DNA of 64,000 nucleotides from the NCBI GenBank assembly GCA_024349245.1, contig JALDNG010000531.1, positions 1-64,000 on the forward strand, given 5' to 3'. A model generated the notes under the pieces. That model saw nothing but the letters and a program-made list of their open reading frames with translations. It ran no database searches and was not told the DNA's origin. A program made the translations under genes and the position numbers. Origin of the DNA: Neodontobutis hainanensis. Its lineage: Eukaryota > Chordata > Actinopteri > Gobiiformes > Odontobutidae. Each line of letters begins with the position of its first letter. Positions within the stretch are counted from its first letter, which is position 1. Below are positions 1-15,460 of this stretch, one piece after another.

Positions 1-3000
1 TTTTATCAGTTTATTCTCATCAATATTGATCTAAACCAGTTTCATTGTTTGATTCATAACTGAAGAATCATAAAATGACTGGAATACTTACTAGCACTTT
101 GAAGAATTATTTAATTTGTTAAATTAATCATGGAATACAAATTTTTAAAAATACATAAAATGAATGCTTTGAAAATTATCATATTAAACAGATCCCCCCG
201 TCACATATATCGTTTTAGAAAGACAGGCCACATAAATATAAATCATCATAAAGTTGAAACAAAAACATTTAAAAATGTTAATCAGTATTTATGAAAAATT
301 TATTTTGGTTTATAAACTATGATTAAGAGACGATCTGAACAAATATCCAGCTGAGGATTTTATTGGTAAATATCCTTTAATGAATATTAGATTATTTTAA
401 AACGATGAGATAAAACATTGAAGAATAATCCGAAGATAAGAGAATATTCTATGATGGTAAAAAAATTACATGAATTTGAAAACAATTATAACTCATTTGT
501 TTTGAAGAAATTTTAAATGTAGGCAAAGAATGTGATATCTAACAATGTTGAAGATGGAGTTAAAAAGATCAAAAGAATTCGATCATTTAAAATAAAAGAA
601 AATATCTTTCTAGGTAACTGTCATAATACAATCTGCAACAAAAATTTACAACCAAACGAGAAAATCTGATGAAGCATTCTTTATAAATGTTATTTTAAAA
701 TAATAAGCTATTTTAATACATGAATAATTGATTTGACTATGAATTGTTACATACACTTTAATTTACTCAAGTATATTAATAAACAATGATATTCTTAACT
801 CAGATCAAATTATTTACAAAATATGACAGAAATTTTTTATTAAATGTATCTTATTATATGGCCGTTAAATAGTAAATAAAAAGAAGAGAACAATGTGATG
901 ATACAGGACACTATGAGTTAATTTTAATATTTCAAAATTTTTTAAATTCTCATGTTTTTTTATAAATATTAACTCGAAATAAAAAATTAATCTGTATAGT
1001 TTTTTATATTATTATTCATTAAACCTGATTCCCTGATATAAATAATATATAAAAAATAAATTTTACTTACCAATCATCAAATGTTTAAAAATTTAATGTA
1101 ATAATAATAACTAATTTTACATGACATAACATTTGACATTTATTCTATTTTCTAAACAAAATTCATATAATATTTTTGTCGAAATCAGAATACAAATATA
1201 TTTTATACATAACTCAAATTAGCTTTTCTTTCATGTAAAAATTATAAATTAAAATATTATTTTTTGATTATTGTTCTTCTTTTGAGTATAAGTTATTTTT
1301 TATATTTGTGTACGGTAATATATAACTGAAAATCTTTCCATTCATAACGATAAATTGATCTGAATTATCATTCAAAAAAATATTATCTCTCACATATTAC
1401 TAATTTTAAAAGAAAATCAATGAAATTTTTAATTAATGATTATAAAAGAGAAAATTTGATAAGTTATGCAATAATTATTCTTTTAGGTATATTATCTGAA
1501 ATATTTTATAAAATGTTTGATGACTGTGAAAATATCTTTGTGCTATATTTATATAACTACTGAAGACAAACAAATCATTAATTCAAGAATGAATATTTGA
1601 AAATAAAACTCAAAGAATATTAAAGATGTTCTTTTCAAATAATAAATGATTAAACAAGCAATTTTTAATCAACAATAATTTTATGGTATCAAATAAAACA
1701 ATATTAATATGAGATTTTTATATTTCATCGTCAATATATAATAAATTAATGAGCGAATAAATAAATTAATTAAGAATTCATTTATGTCGTAATCTAGGAC
1801 TAATAAAGGACACTAAAATGAAGATAATAAAAAACTCATTATATATTAAAGATGTAAATCATAATTAATTAAAGAGACATGTAAATATATCTGATGAATT
1901 TATTCTTAATTACCATCATTGTGTTCCACATACAAAAAATTTTCTTTGTATATTTAGAAATATTTTTAAGGCATTGATTCACCAGTTTAAATTGGCTCAT
2001 CTTTTTTATTTTATTTAAAATAGAAATAAATTTAAGGATCAAATTGATAAGTTTTATGAATGCTATTTTTATTTTTTTCTAACACCTTTATCAAATTCAT
2101 CAACACATGTGAGAGAATCTTTGAAAAATTTCATAAAATTATTTTGATTGAAAATTTTAACAAATTTTTTGTTACAAAATAATCTTAGCTTGTAAATATT
2201 TTACATAACTGTGATTTTCATATGTGGTATTGTATAAATAATTGAATGATGATAGTATGATTATTTTAAATAATATTTTGAAAAAATCAAATATCATTCA
2301 TGTTAGATTCTTTGCAAGATTAAGATATTTAAATATATTTTAGGAAAAATGCCAACATTCTATCATTGTGATATAACTGTGATAACTATTTAAAATGTTT
2401 TTGATGTTTTTTAAATTATTACAAATATTGACATAGAAAAAATTCGAATGTTAATAAAATTTTTATCAACATTATTATTTTAAAATTATGGATTAACCGT
2501 TTTTTATTGAGCTATGTTATGATTAATTTTATTTTTAAATTTTGTTGACATTGAAATGTTTGAATGCTACCTCATTAATTTTTTAAAATCATGAAAAAAA
2601 CATTCAAAATTTTTGAGCAATCGTTTTTATAATATATTTGTTTTGTTTAGAAAATATTTAAAAATATTTAATCACAATTTACCTTCTCCAATATTTTAGA
2701 AAAATATAATATGAATCTTCATGAAAATAACAGTAAATAGCATCTTTCAATTCAATGATAAAACATTTTTGTTAAGATTGAGCACAATTCGTAAAATTAT
2801 GTTATGAATATTTATCTTTTAAAAATGAATTAAAGCTATGAATTATGAGTTCATTTTATCTACATTTAGTCTGTTCAAAAGTGATAACGAGAATTATTGA
2901 TTTATTTTTTATATATGTTTATTTTGAAATCGTCAAAATATTGAATGAGAGGATCAATATCATTACTTTATCAAATTGTTCATAAAATATTATTTTAAAA

Positions 3001-4990
3001 ATAATTATATTAGAAGGTATCGTCAATTAAAAATGTATCAGTGAAAAATAAACTATTTTTAATAACATATTATTTTTAAGGAATATTTATTGCAAAAGAT
3101 ATTATTTACATACTCATTTTAATTATCACCAGTTTATTTTAATACTTAAATACTATGCGTTCGGTAAATTATATAATTCTTTCAATATTATTTTGACTTA
3201 CATCTTCATTATTATATTTTATAAAGATTATTAATAAAATATAAGTTTCGTCTTTTTAGAAAATGAACAATAATAAGGTTGTTATCATGTTCTTGATACG
3301 TAAAATATGATTCATTTAATAAAAAAGTTATTTCAACAAATATTTAAATTTTTAAAAATGATCCTTGATTGTAGTTAAAATAATTATATCTATGAAGTAA
3401 TTTCAGAATTTTCATCGTTTGTTTATCTATATTTATATCATAATTTTTATTTATTCATATTTATAGAATTGTTAAAATTCATGTGAATGTTGTAAGCATC
3501 TTTCATGTAATAATTTTAAATATTTCATTTTCCAATATTAATTAGGTCTAATAGATTGAGGTATTTTTCAAACTAAATTGATGGTTGAGCTAATTTGAAT
3601 CAAAATTGTAAATAGAAGATTTTTAGTATTTAATTAAAAATATTTTATGAAATATATGGTTAGAATTAATGTCAACTGAAATTTATTTAATTGATTAAAA
3701 TTAATAACAGGTATCAAAATTAAGTATAATATGATAATTTTTAACGTATAAAATTTAAAAAAATATTGGATTTTAATTCAAGATGAGAGCTAATATATTT
3801 TTTTCAAAATAAAATTAAAAGACAATGATATCGAGTTTATAAAATCTAAATTTATCGTAAGATTTTAGTTATAGTTAATCATTATATACCTCATCAATGT
3901 TTTAATATTACAGTTAACACATTATTTTAATTAAATATTTTTAATTATTGAAAGAGAATATAAAATAATCATTTTTCATGACAAATAAATTATTCATTTT
4001 TATTATTTTAAAATAAATATATAAAATGTTTTGAAAGTTAAAATTATTTTTGAAAATATAACTGTTTTATTACTTAAAATACGTAATATAAATATTACAA
4101 TCGGTAAAATGATTTTAAAAATTGTGTTTTAATTCGAACAATGTTATCAAAAATATATGTGATAAATCACAGCTCACAAACTATGTTAATCGGTTCATAT
4201 TTTTAATAACCTGTAATACTTTTATTTCAGCAAATAATTTGTATGTTAGTTTTATAACCTCAGGAATATAGAAACTCATCTTACATCGATCCATTATAGC
4301 ATTCCCTACATTTGATGCATTCTTTTTAAAATAATAAAGTTAAATAAATCTGTTATATTGACATAAAATGGAATAACACCTTCATAATATTCGAGTTTTC
4401 TTAGGAATATCACAACTATTTATATTTTTCATTTATTGAACAAGGATTTAAACAGCTATAAAATTAAAAATTCAGATTTATATGATTGTAAATTTAGAAA
4501 TGATTAAAGAACATTTACATTGATATAAAATATAAAGAGGAACCAAAATTTGCCACAAATATCTTATAAAATTAAAAGATATAAATATTGTGATATATAT
4601 AAAATAAAAAGATAAACAAATATTTTTGTAAAATTATAAATTTTAATAGATACGCATAAAAATAAAAGAATGTAATATGTTAAGAACTAAATATATTTAT
4701 TTCGTGATATTATCTATTTGAAGAACAAATATAATCATTCATTTTTGAGGATTGGAAAATATTCCAAATTTGAAAAATTAAAATACACAATTAAACTCAG
4801 TTGAAGAGATGAAAATTCGTTTACCTCTACATTATTATTTGAAACTACTTTATGGAAGATAGTATTTATAATTCATTATTTTGTCATATAAAGTTTAATA
4901 CATACTAAAAATTAAGATAAAATATTTTATCCTTAGGTTGATATTCTAACTGATTTATACTTAACAATAATATGATTTTTACAGCCATAA

Positions 4991-5008
4991 TTCATATATA
5001 TATATGAA
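4991..5008. repeat. 18-bp perfect palindrome
   Basis: The sequence TTCATATATATATATGAA equals its own reverse complement, with an (AT)6 core closed by TTC and GAA. The symmetry ends at both edges. At this base composition AT palindromes form easily, so no function is implied. It could extrude as a small cruciform or bind a symmetric protein. Confidence 0.7.
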
Positions 5009-8000
5009 ATATGAATGATATTATTCTGACCAAAATATATTTATGATAATTTTTACTAGTTTACATAAAATAAATAAAAGAAAATCGATATTAATAGTTT
5101 ATCTGACATTATACTTGTGCTTAAAAATGACGAGAAAAGTTAATAAAACTAAAATGAAACTGATTTAATGAAAGAATTTTAAATTTGTCACCAAAATATT
5201 TTTAATATAAATTCAAATAATAAATATATCTTTTCGTGAAAATAATTAAATTTAAAAGGCATGATACGTTCTGAAATTTTGACAATGAAAATAAAGTAAT
5301 TAATCAATTATTTTTTTGTATGATGAAATAAAATAAAGCAGATCAAAATAAAAATTCAATTTTATCAATCATTTTAATATCATTTTTCTAAAATATACGT
5401 GAACATTAAATTTTTGGGTATAACTCAAGTTGTTAAAAGTCAAAGCTGGTGCTATTTTATACAATTATAATAATCTAATTTTCGACTTTTTAAAATTTAT
5501 TTAAGTGAATTGAATAAAAAAGAGACATTAAAACGAATTAAAAAATATTTAATTAGCTATTTTATACCGCTAAAATCATAAATATAAAAAAGACCTAATT
5601 TTATGTTTGTATTAAAATAAAAAATAAGCATAAATTTTTATTGAAAAAAATTCTTCGATTTTATCGTAAATCTTTCTTTTTTGCTAATATCAATATATTT
5701 TATTGTCTAATATTGAATATATAAAAAATCATTGAGATATATATTTGATCATATATTTCTAATTATCGAAAAATATTAATATTATATATCTCAAGTGAGC
5801 AAATATAATACAGGTTTTAATGTACGAAGAAAGACAATAAAAACTTAAAAATCAAAAAGATAAGTTTTTAAAATGGGTAATCCATTGTAAATTATAACTT
5901 GACTATCATTTGAAAACAGGTTAATACAATTTTAAACTATAAAAAAATTGATTTGCATATTTACGCAGTTTTTTTTAAATATGAATAATTACTTTCCAGT
6001 ATTCGATTTTAAGATATTTTTACAAGAATTTTTTAAGAGCTAGTCAAGTCAGAAAATGAACGTTATTTATCAGAAGTTTAAAGAGAATATTCATGTATCT
6101 TCATATAATATTTTTGTCAATATTTAAAAATAAAGTTGAATTAATTAACTCCATAACTAACTTAAAGATAGAATTTTAAGAAAAAATCATTTAAGATTTA
6201 AATATATATGGTTAACTGTTAGTTTTAATATATATCATACTTATATCAAATTTTTAAGTAGATGATTTAAATTCAATTTGAAATAAGTTTATTAAAATTA
6301 ATTTTCTTTTTTGATAATACTAAAGATATCTCTTATCTATATTTCTTGTTTAGGCAAAAATTTATTTCTTAATAATATGCATATGTTATATTTTATAGAC
6401 TTCAAATATTGATAGATAAATCTGATTTAATCTATTCAATATAAAGGAAAATACGATATTAAAAATATATTTATATCGAATAATATATTTATGGAATTTA
6501 CATATTTATCTGAATATAATTTTACAATTTTCGTGTTTGTAATTTAATTATTGCCTTTTTCAACACGATAATGTCCTTAGATAAAAAAATGATTTATATA
6601 AATTAAATAGATACCTAAATAGTATGACATTATTTTAAAATTATAAATATATACTCATTTATTATCAGTTATTTTATCGTATAATATTTTAATAACTCTT
6701 AAAAATTATTTTGTGTTTTTATTTTCATCTATCTGAATATATCTTAAAATTCATAAAACGAATGTTTATATTATCAAAACGATACATATATAATATAACC
6801 AACCTGTAAAGATTACGATATAGATGAAAAATCTTCGAACGCATAAAAATTTTTAAAATATCAAAATATTTAATCACGAATTATCGATTAAATCTTATTG
6901 ATATACCATTCCATTCAAACAATAAAACACTTTTATCATTGTTTTAAAGATAAAAATGATCTCACGTTATTATCATGAATTTAAAATCTTTAAAATATAG
7001 TTTTTAATTAAATTTAACTTTCTCAATTGTAATTTGATTAATTTACAACATCTCGATACCATTTTATTATTTTGATAAAATATTTTAACTCTTAAAAGAG
7101 ACAACACGTATTTTATAAGGATAATTCAAATTATTATAAATTTTTCCTTCATTTTCATTTGATGTATTATTTGTATATAAACCATATTTAGTATAATTGC
7201 TAAATATTTTTTGAAATAACATACAAATTTGAAAGATTAATTTTTTAATTCATACTGTCAAAAACATATATGTATATTATTTCATACAAAGCTATTTCAA
7301 TATGATTGATTATTTTTATAGTCGAAAATAGTAAAACATCAAATATCGATAAAATAAATCATTATGATTAATGTGATATCTGCAGATGTATATATTATAA
7401 ATCATGTTTATAATGTAATTATTACAAGTATACCAAATCAACATAAAATTATATGATATTCATATATTTAATTTTATTCTATTATAAAACATAGGTTATT
7501 AGGTTTTAAAATCAAAAGATATTTTACATGTTTTATAAAGATTACTTTTATTCGTTTTTAATATTTATTATTAATAGCTCTATAAAAACATGAAAATAAA
7601 TAATCTTCGAATTTAAATAAAAATAATATTTGATATTCAACGACAATTACATGAATTTGAACAATTCAAACTTGTTAGTTTCGTGATTTAAGGATTCTCA
7701 CGAATATAACAAATAGATGTATTGTCTTATCAGAAGATTAGTCAGATAAAAATTTAAAATTATTATTAGACTATTAGAATGTCTTATAATTTTGACAAGA
7801 AATTTATCGTTGAAATGTATAAAGTAATGTTATAATCGAAATAAAAATAAAATAGATGATTGATAGTTTAATAACAGAATTAAAGAATAAGGATATGTTA
7901 TTTGAATAAATATTATATAATTATATTGTTTTTTCTTTTGCAAAAATATAAAGAAGATTTTTTAATTCTTAAGTCTTATAAACCTTCATTAATAATTAAT

Positions 8001-10305
8001 TAAATAAATATTATATTTTATTAGAAAATAAATGTTGATAGTATTGTTATTATCACCAACTTAATCATCAAAATATTGATAAAGATTTAAAATGAATGTC
8101 TAAAATAAAAATAAAACAATATCTATAAAAATAATATTACATATCATATATTATCAAAAAAATGTAATATAATTATTAATATAATATTTTTAGTATTATG
8201 TATAAAACATCATCTGATTTTGATCTATCAATTCGTATTAACGTTGACTATTGATTATTTTACATTCGAAGACAACAACTAATAAAAATTTCAGAAAGTT
8301 GCAAAATCAATTCCAATTTTACTTATATTTTCTTTTAAAAGAAGAATTAGGAAATTTAAATATGATACATTAAAATATTTATTTTTTATCTTTTGATTTA
8401 AAAATTTTAAATCATTACAATTTTAAAAAAATTAGAATATTTTAAAATTACTCAATTTAACGTATCACACTCTTTATGTGAAGACAAATTATTAAATATA
8501 TTTTATTTATTTTAATCAAAATTCACATTATATAAATTTAAATAGTAACCAAACAGAAATAATTAAATAAGGGCTTTTATTTAATTTAAATTTATCAATA
8601 TATCATATATAACATATAATCTGTCAATAATGACTTGATGAAAAAGTAAAACTTTCGACAGTAATCGTATTTTTGTGATTAATATTATAAACACGTTATT
8701 TTTAAAATACAAACAAAATATCATGAGTTTGATAATATTACAAAAGATATTAGGTTGAGATATATACAATAATGAATTTAATATTAATTGAACTTGATAA
8801 ATCAATAAATGAAATGCATTAAAATAAATTACTGTATTTAAATTGTCAAAAAATAATTTTTATCTTTCTTTAAAAATCAAATAAATTAATTTTATGTAAA
8901 TTTTAAAAAATAATAATAATATATTAAAAGTTTTAAATCGAACAAAATTACGATATATCCTTTTAAATGACGAAGTATGTATATGAAACGACAATAAAAA
9001 AAATATTTATCCTACTATCTTGTGTAAAAGATGTTTAAAAGTATTTAGCACCCATAATATTTGAATGAAAATAAAAAATTATTATTTATTTTTAAGCAGA
9101 ATTAAATTAAAAATATTTGTTAAAAATAAAGATTTTTCAAGAAGTTTTGATATTTGTTATTAATATTAAAATTTGATAATTAATCTTTAAAATCTATTTC
9201 ATTCAATAATATTGCAAGTTATCTTCAGATCAACCAAATTTACAGTAGTCCCTATAAATAATAATAATCCATCTGCAAAATATTACACTTGTTGTGATTA
9301 AAACAAATACCAATTCATTTTATAAAAAGAATGTTTGTAACATCGATATAAATTTTAATTTCATTGATGATATGTATTCTCTTAGTTTTCTCTTCATTAA
9401 ATAAAAAATTTTCTTGTGATTATTTAAATTTTACACTGCACGTATAATACTTAATTTTAACTTTTTCTTTTGACATATATCTATCGTTGTAAAACATCTC
9501 TGAAGACCGAGATAATTGATAAATTTGAATTAAAATTTACATTCGATATTATTTTAAACTTATAAACATATGTGCCACCCTCTTAAATACTTTTAAATAG
9601 TTTGTCATTAATTTCTGTAAATAATATATAAAAATACTGGAAAGAGACTCTTCATCAAAATTCTTTGTTTCATTTAAGTTTCTTTTAACATTGACTAAAA
9701 TCTGAATAGTAGAAAAAGTATGTTACCGATGATTTTTTGTTAACATTTGACGTTCTCGTAAAGGTAAGATATATCAAAACTAAATATAAATGATGTCGAC
9801 ATAAATATGTTAATCAGGTATTCATAAAATATGAATAATATTTGGTTATATGAGAAGAATCATAAAAAATTACCAATAAGTATTTGTCCATTGTTCAAGT
9901 AAAACATTTTGAAATGATATGTAAATATTTATCTACTTGCCGTGCCGCAAATTAAAAAATTATTTACACAATATGAAAATAATTCTTGATAGTAATAAGA
10001 TTAATTTAATATATAATGTTGCCTCTCCATCACGTTTGTAATTTTTGAAATAATATATTTCATATTATGATTTTTTAAATTTATTATAATTTTGTAATTC
10101 TTTTAATAGAGTAAGATAATTTACAGTGTATATTTGAACAATGTATAAATATATTCCAGATGTTTAAAAAATATTTCAAAGAGACATTTTAGTTACTTTT
10201 ATTAATAAATATTTATCGAAGAATAATACAATTAAGTACATTTGGATCTGATAATCTTAGCTGATAGTTACATATCGTAAGATGTTATTTAATAAAACAT
10301 CAAAG

Positions 10306-10321
10306 AAATAAATAAATAAAT
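10306..10321 (+). repeat. (AAAT)4 microsatellite
   Basis: Four uninterrupted AAAT units, preceded by CAAAG and followed by ATC. This is one of only two simple-sequence repeats of note that I found in the window. Such tracts arise by replication slippage and are common in AT-rich eukaryotic intergenic DNA. Confidence 0.75.
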
Positions 10322-11640
10322 ATCAAATAGATCTGTTCATAATATTTTTATTGAAGTGTAAATATTCGAAATAATTCATACCTTATAAAATATATAAAAT
10401 TCCTTTTTTTTAACTGTTGAATTAAAAATCTCCTCAATTAGTAATGTGAAGCCTTTTGAATTAATTAATTATCTGATTATAAATTATAAAATAATTCTCT
10501 CATGAAATATAATTAAATTTAGTTATTTTTAACATTATCTTTTTATCAATATGTTCATATTTAAGAAAAATGTAAATGGAACTTAATTAATTAACCATTA
10601 TTTATATAATCAACATATTGATCCTATTATTAATATTCGAGAATAGAAATCAAAATAATTTTTCAACGTAAAATTTACATACTATTTATATAAATATGAA
10701 AATTTAATGAGAAGCTAATATTGAAACGTTTCTTGTTTAAAAATAAAATTAAATATTTGTTGACATAAAAGATTTTGTTGGTTTATTTATTAAACATTCA
10801 AAAATTATTCATTAATCAATTCATTTTATGATACAAAATGAATATTATTTTGATATAGTTAAAAAATAAACAGAGGATTGACACTTATTCAAAACCGAAT
10901 ATTCTACATCTTCACATATTTTTAAAAATGATTTATAAAAATATTTCTGTCAAAATTTTTCTCGTTTATACATAACATATTATTGATTATGTATGAACCA
11001 AATTAAAATATTTATTTTTCACTTATTAAACTGCTGTTTTCAAAACATATTTTATTTATATATAATACATTAAAACTTAAAATATACTTAACTATATTTT
11101 GCTATTTGATATAAATCAAAATTCTTTATTTCTAAAAGCTTTGAGATTTAATATCAAATAAAGTTGTATCAATATGTTTTTACCTAAACTTATCAAACTG
11201 AAATTTTCAATTATATATGCTAATTTAAACTATAATTTATTCAAATAATTTTTAAATGTAAATTAGAACTACTAATACGAGAATAAGCACAATAATATCT
11301 TTCATTCATTAATTATATATAACTTTACAGATAAAATACTGGGTAAAATTCAATTAATTTTCAATCTTATTAATAGCATAAAAATAAAAATCAAAAAATC
11401 GAAATAAACAAAAATGAAGTCTTCCTGAACGTGATCTGTATATTTATATTTCATCATTACAATCATAATATTTGAATACTTTAAAAAATAATATCAATTT
11501 TCATAAAAATAAAAATTATTTATCGATTAAAAATATTGTAAAAATTTATCAAATTTATTAATATTTACCATTGTTTGCATGCTATGATATGTAATATATT
11601 AAATTACTCTCCTAAAATTTTTTACGCCATAAATTAATTT

Positions 11641-14600
11641 TTATTTGAATATTATTGTTGGTGGTTTCCTGATCTTCGTACATCGTTAGATGGAGATATA
11701 CCAAATTTTATTTCGTTTTTTTTCTTTATTATAAATTTAGCCTTCGTTCTTAAGGTCTATATTTGAGTATTTTTTGCAGAGTTATTTGAACCTATTTTTT
11801 GTTCGTTGAATGGATTTTCATTTTTATATTGTTAAAACAGAGGGTTAATTTGTTTCATTTTGTCTCAATGTTTTCATTTTAATTTTACCATCAAAATCTA
11901 AATATTATGATAGTTATCCCTTTTCGCATGTAAGTACATCCTTTTTTATGTTTAGGACTCTTCCTGTTTTATTCTGACAAGATGGGTTTCAATTAAATTA
12001 TTGTCTAGTATTTCATTTTCATTGAAAAAATTTTTATTTTCCTGATTTCATTATGATTAATATTTATAATTATTTCGAAGATTTTTATCAAGACAATTTA
12101 ATCTGACCAAAGTACGCTTATTCATGTGTTATGGTATGTTGAGAAACTTTGAATTTTTCTCTACCATTATAAGATATTCGATATCTGTTTAAGGATATTA
12201 ATTCAAATGTTAAATTTAAAATGTTTCTCTTAAGAGTTCTTATTTTTTTCAATATCAGTAATTAGTCAATGAATGGTAAGGTTTTATTTAATCTATTAAT
12301 ATTGAATAACTCTGGCAGTAACCTTCAACTTCATCTGATCATTAATGTATCCATTTTCGAATATAAAATAGCTTATTAAACGTGACAATAGAAAAATTCC
12401 CTCGATGCATATTAATGTGCAATTAGAAGTATAATATTCCATAAACATTGTTCTGCACATTTTAATTACGAGGCAACGTAAATTAACATAAAATATTCTG
12501 CAACGTTATACGTAATATTTGTTTGTATTTTTTATTTGTGTTCAGAGGATGTTTTCAAATTTATAATTTAAAATTATTGTTTTGCCTTGCATTTTTTACA
12601 TTGTTGAACTCAGTTATCTATATCTTATTTCATATAAGTGAACCGAAAATTTCTCTTTTGATATATTTTGAAAAATAATACTTTACAGTGATTCTTGTAT
12701 AAATATATTTTTAAATACCCTTCTTCATGTTTTAATGTATTTTAATTTTTAATTGGTTCAAGATGTTACTTCTAATGTAAATGTTTAACTGATACCAAAT
12801 AGTTATCGTACGTCTAGAGAACAGTAATCGTTATCGGCCATCTTAAGGAGATATCTTTTTTATTTATATGTTTGTTTGGTTCGATTCTCTGTCACATAAA
12901 TACTTTATTTAATAAATATATCACAAGACACAAGTATGAGGTGATATTCATGATTAAATTTATTTTTATTTTATTCAAAACAAAATTGAATTGATGGGTG
13001 TTATTTTGTTTAATATATTTTTCGATACTTAATTTTGTAATTAAAACCAGACAGAGTCTCTCTCCATCTTATCAAAGTTGAGAAGATCGTTTTCGAAATG
13101 ATCAATCGATCAAAATATTCATTCTTAAAGTTTTTGATTTGTGAGTACTATGAATCTAAGAAGTTAGATATAAGTATTAAAATTCTATTATTATATCTAC
13201 AATTGCTAATTAGTTTATTTATTTTTAAGATATATTTTCGTTAAGTATTGAAAGATATCTCGATGTATATAAATGTAATCTTTCTGATTAGTAAATTAAA
13301 ATAAGCATGAGTACACTTCCTAATGAAATTATTGAAAAGTCAATTTGTTTAAATAATAATAATTCATTAAATCCAAAAAATTTCTGTCGATGCCAATGAT
13401 TTATAAAATATTTTAATTCTTCAAAAAATTCCTATTTGAAATATGTTTAGTGTTAGCCAAAAGCATAAGGTAATTACTTTTTAACATATGTTAAAATGGC
13501 ATAATAAAAAAGTGAATCGAGAAATCGTTCGTAGTTTCATTTTCTTAGATGATAAGAGATTTAGGATTCGTTTCATTATTTATATAATAGTTCAAACACC
13601 ATTTTCATGTATAACGTGCAGATAAAATTATCGTTCATCTTTCATCATGAATTTTCGTTCTTTCATTTTATTAAAAATTTTGTATTAACTAAGCACTGAA
13701 AGAACTCGTGAAAATTTATTAAGGCGATCCCCCTTACCTTTTTCAAGCATACTTATACTGTCATAATGGCATGTTGTGATGTTTATCTATTCCATGATAT
13801 AGTACATGATATTTTTTAATATTTATTGAGAATAGCAAATGATAATAGGTAATATCATGAAATTTAATCAATCTGAGATATTTTATATTTATATAAATTT
13901 TGTTAATTCCAAGTCTTAATTGATTTGGAACTATGAATCTTTTAAAATCAAGCTGAAAATTATTTTTCTATTTTGATTCTTTTAAAAATATCTAAAAAAT
14001 TACAGATTTCTTCTTGTAAGTAATCGATGTAATTATTGATAGAAACTCGAAAATATACAAATATTGAAACCTTAAATTGCACGCCTCAAGTAACGTACAT
14101 TAATTTATTTTTTATACGATTCAAGAATAAACAATATCTAAATTTTCAGTTCTGCTGCTCTTTCGATTAATAATTTAACTTTCTGATTTTTTGAAAATTG
14201 GTTGAATGAGAGCGCACAACAAAATTTATGTTATGTAACCAGTTATGCCTTTATTTTGCGGATAAAATATACATGATATATATTTCTTTAATAAATTTTA
14301 TTTTTCTAAAACATCAGCATCACATACTTCTTTTATTCCTTAAGGGTCAAAATTAGGTTCATAAGTGGTTTAGATAATGATAGCAACACTCGTTTATCTA
14401 AACATGATACAGACTCTACAGTATCTATCATCATTGTAAACTCGATATTATAAATAGATATGCTTATTATAAACGACAGAAATATATATAGTCCTTGAAA
14501 AGTAAGTTCCTTTCCTCGATGTTAAAAATTTGATGATATAAAATAGGAATCACTTTTAATAGCAACATAAATGATGTTATAATTCATTCAACTTTTACTT

Positions 14601-15460
14601 TGTTTCTCTCCTTCTGGCATGCTCAAGAAAAACTTCCAATCTTTTTGCAGTATTTAATTTAGCCTTGATTACATAGCATAAACTGAGCTTAATTTGACTC
14701 TCTCTTCTACAACAAAAGAATTTTTCTTTGAAAAGATATATTTTATGTTATACGTGCTTTCTATCTTTTTTGAACGCAATTGGAATTTAACATAGATACA
14801 TTAAAATGGTATATTAATAATTACTGTGAATATTTATCGGAGTTTCATTCGATTTTTCAGAGAATTTTTAATATTTAAATACATCAAATATTTAAATATT
14901 TTTGCAGAGAACCTGTAAATTGTTAGCATTTTATTGTAATGTCAGATAACACAAGAAAGAATTGATCAATCAATCATTCATTTGATAAAGGTTCGAATGA
15001 CATTCCACATCTTGGTTCCCCATTTTCAAAAGAATGCCGTTTATGCTAAATTCAAAACATATGCATATTTAATCGAATAATCTACTCAGACTAAAAATGG
15101 GCTTTATTTTTATATTCGATGAGTAATAGTATTTTTGTCTTTTATGTGTGAGTAACCAATCTATCTGTGAACAAAATATTTCAGCATGCTAATAAAATGT
15201 TTTAATTCAGCTTTTTGAGTTGAAGAAATCTCTTAAAACGTTCAAACAATTGTTCATTCACAAATTGTTGAACTTGCGTCGTATGATTGAATCGATTATA
15301 ATTTAACGGTCATTATTCCGTTTTAAAATTCATATGATTTCAATTAAAACTTTTTAAAGTTCTTCATTCTATTACGAAATTGTAGAAACGATTTTATTAT
15401 CTTTTTAAATCCAAGTCTGTAATATATCATATGTAATACAACTAAAAACATTCGGGTGTG
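11641..15460. other. Broad patch of raised G+C
   Basis: Hand counts give about 25% G+C here against about 15% in typical flanks. The left part (11641-12120) is strongly T-rich on the plus strand; for example 11701-11820 has about 64 T to 26 A. I tested it for genes. No standard-code frame reaches 60 codons. TGA is not depleted in any frame of 11641-12060, so a gene using UGA as its only stop is unlikely. For one minus-strand frame, G+C at codon positions 1, 2 and 3 was 61, 42 and 46 of 200 codons over 11641-12240, but 51, 56 and 59 of 220 over 12241-12900, so the weak signal does not persist. It may be an old transposon, a decayed gene or regulatory DNA. I cannot say which. Confidence 0.5.
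13726..13733 (+). other. Short C-run GATCCCCC
   Basis: A run of five C after GAT, the same word that begins the six-C run near the left end of the window (GATCCCCCC at 191-199). Runs of C this long are rare at this base composition. Two copies sharing the GAT prefix may be coincidence, and I see no other similarity between their flanks. Confidence 0.4.

Larger units (their letters stand above)
1..11640. other. AT-rich non-coding DNA
   Basis: I recognise no gene, RNA or mobile element in this stretch. The first 700 bases or so have somewhat more G+C (about 25% in the first two lines) and include a run of six C at 194-199. The rest falls to about 15%. Stop codons occur in all six frames at the density expected for this composition, and the longest open frame here is 74 codons (8581-8805, minus strand), which I attribute to chance. 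The only small structures I list inside it are a palindrome at 4991-5008 and a tetranucleotide repeat at 10306-10321. Confidence 0.7.

Noticed and set aside
11641..12060. A ciliate-type gene using only UGA as stop
   Set aside because: TGA or its complement TCA appears in every frame of both strands at about the random rate, so no frame is protected from it.
14990..15007. B-box-like GGTTCGAAT suggesting a tRNA
   Set aside because: The bases on either side cannot form a T-arm, and no anticodon arm or acceptor stem is found at the right distance. The same failed check applies to GGTTCGATTC near 12879.
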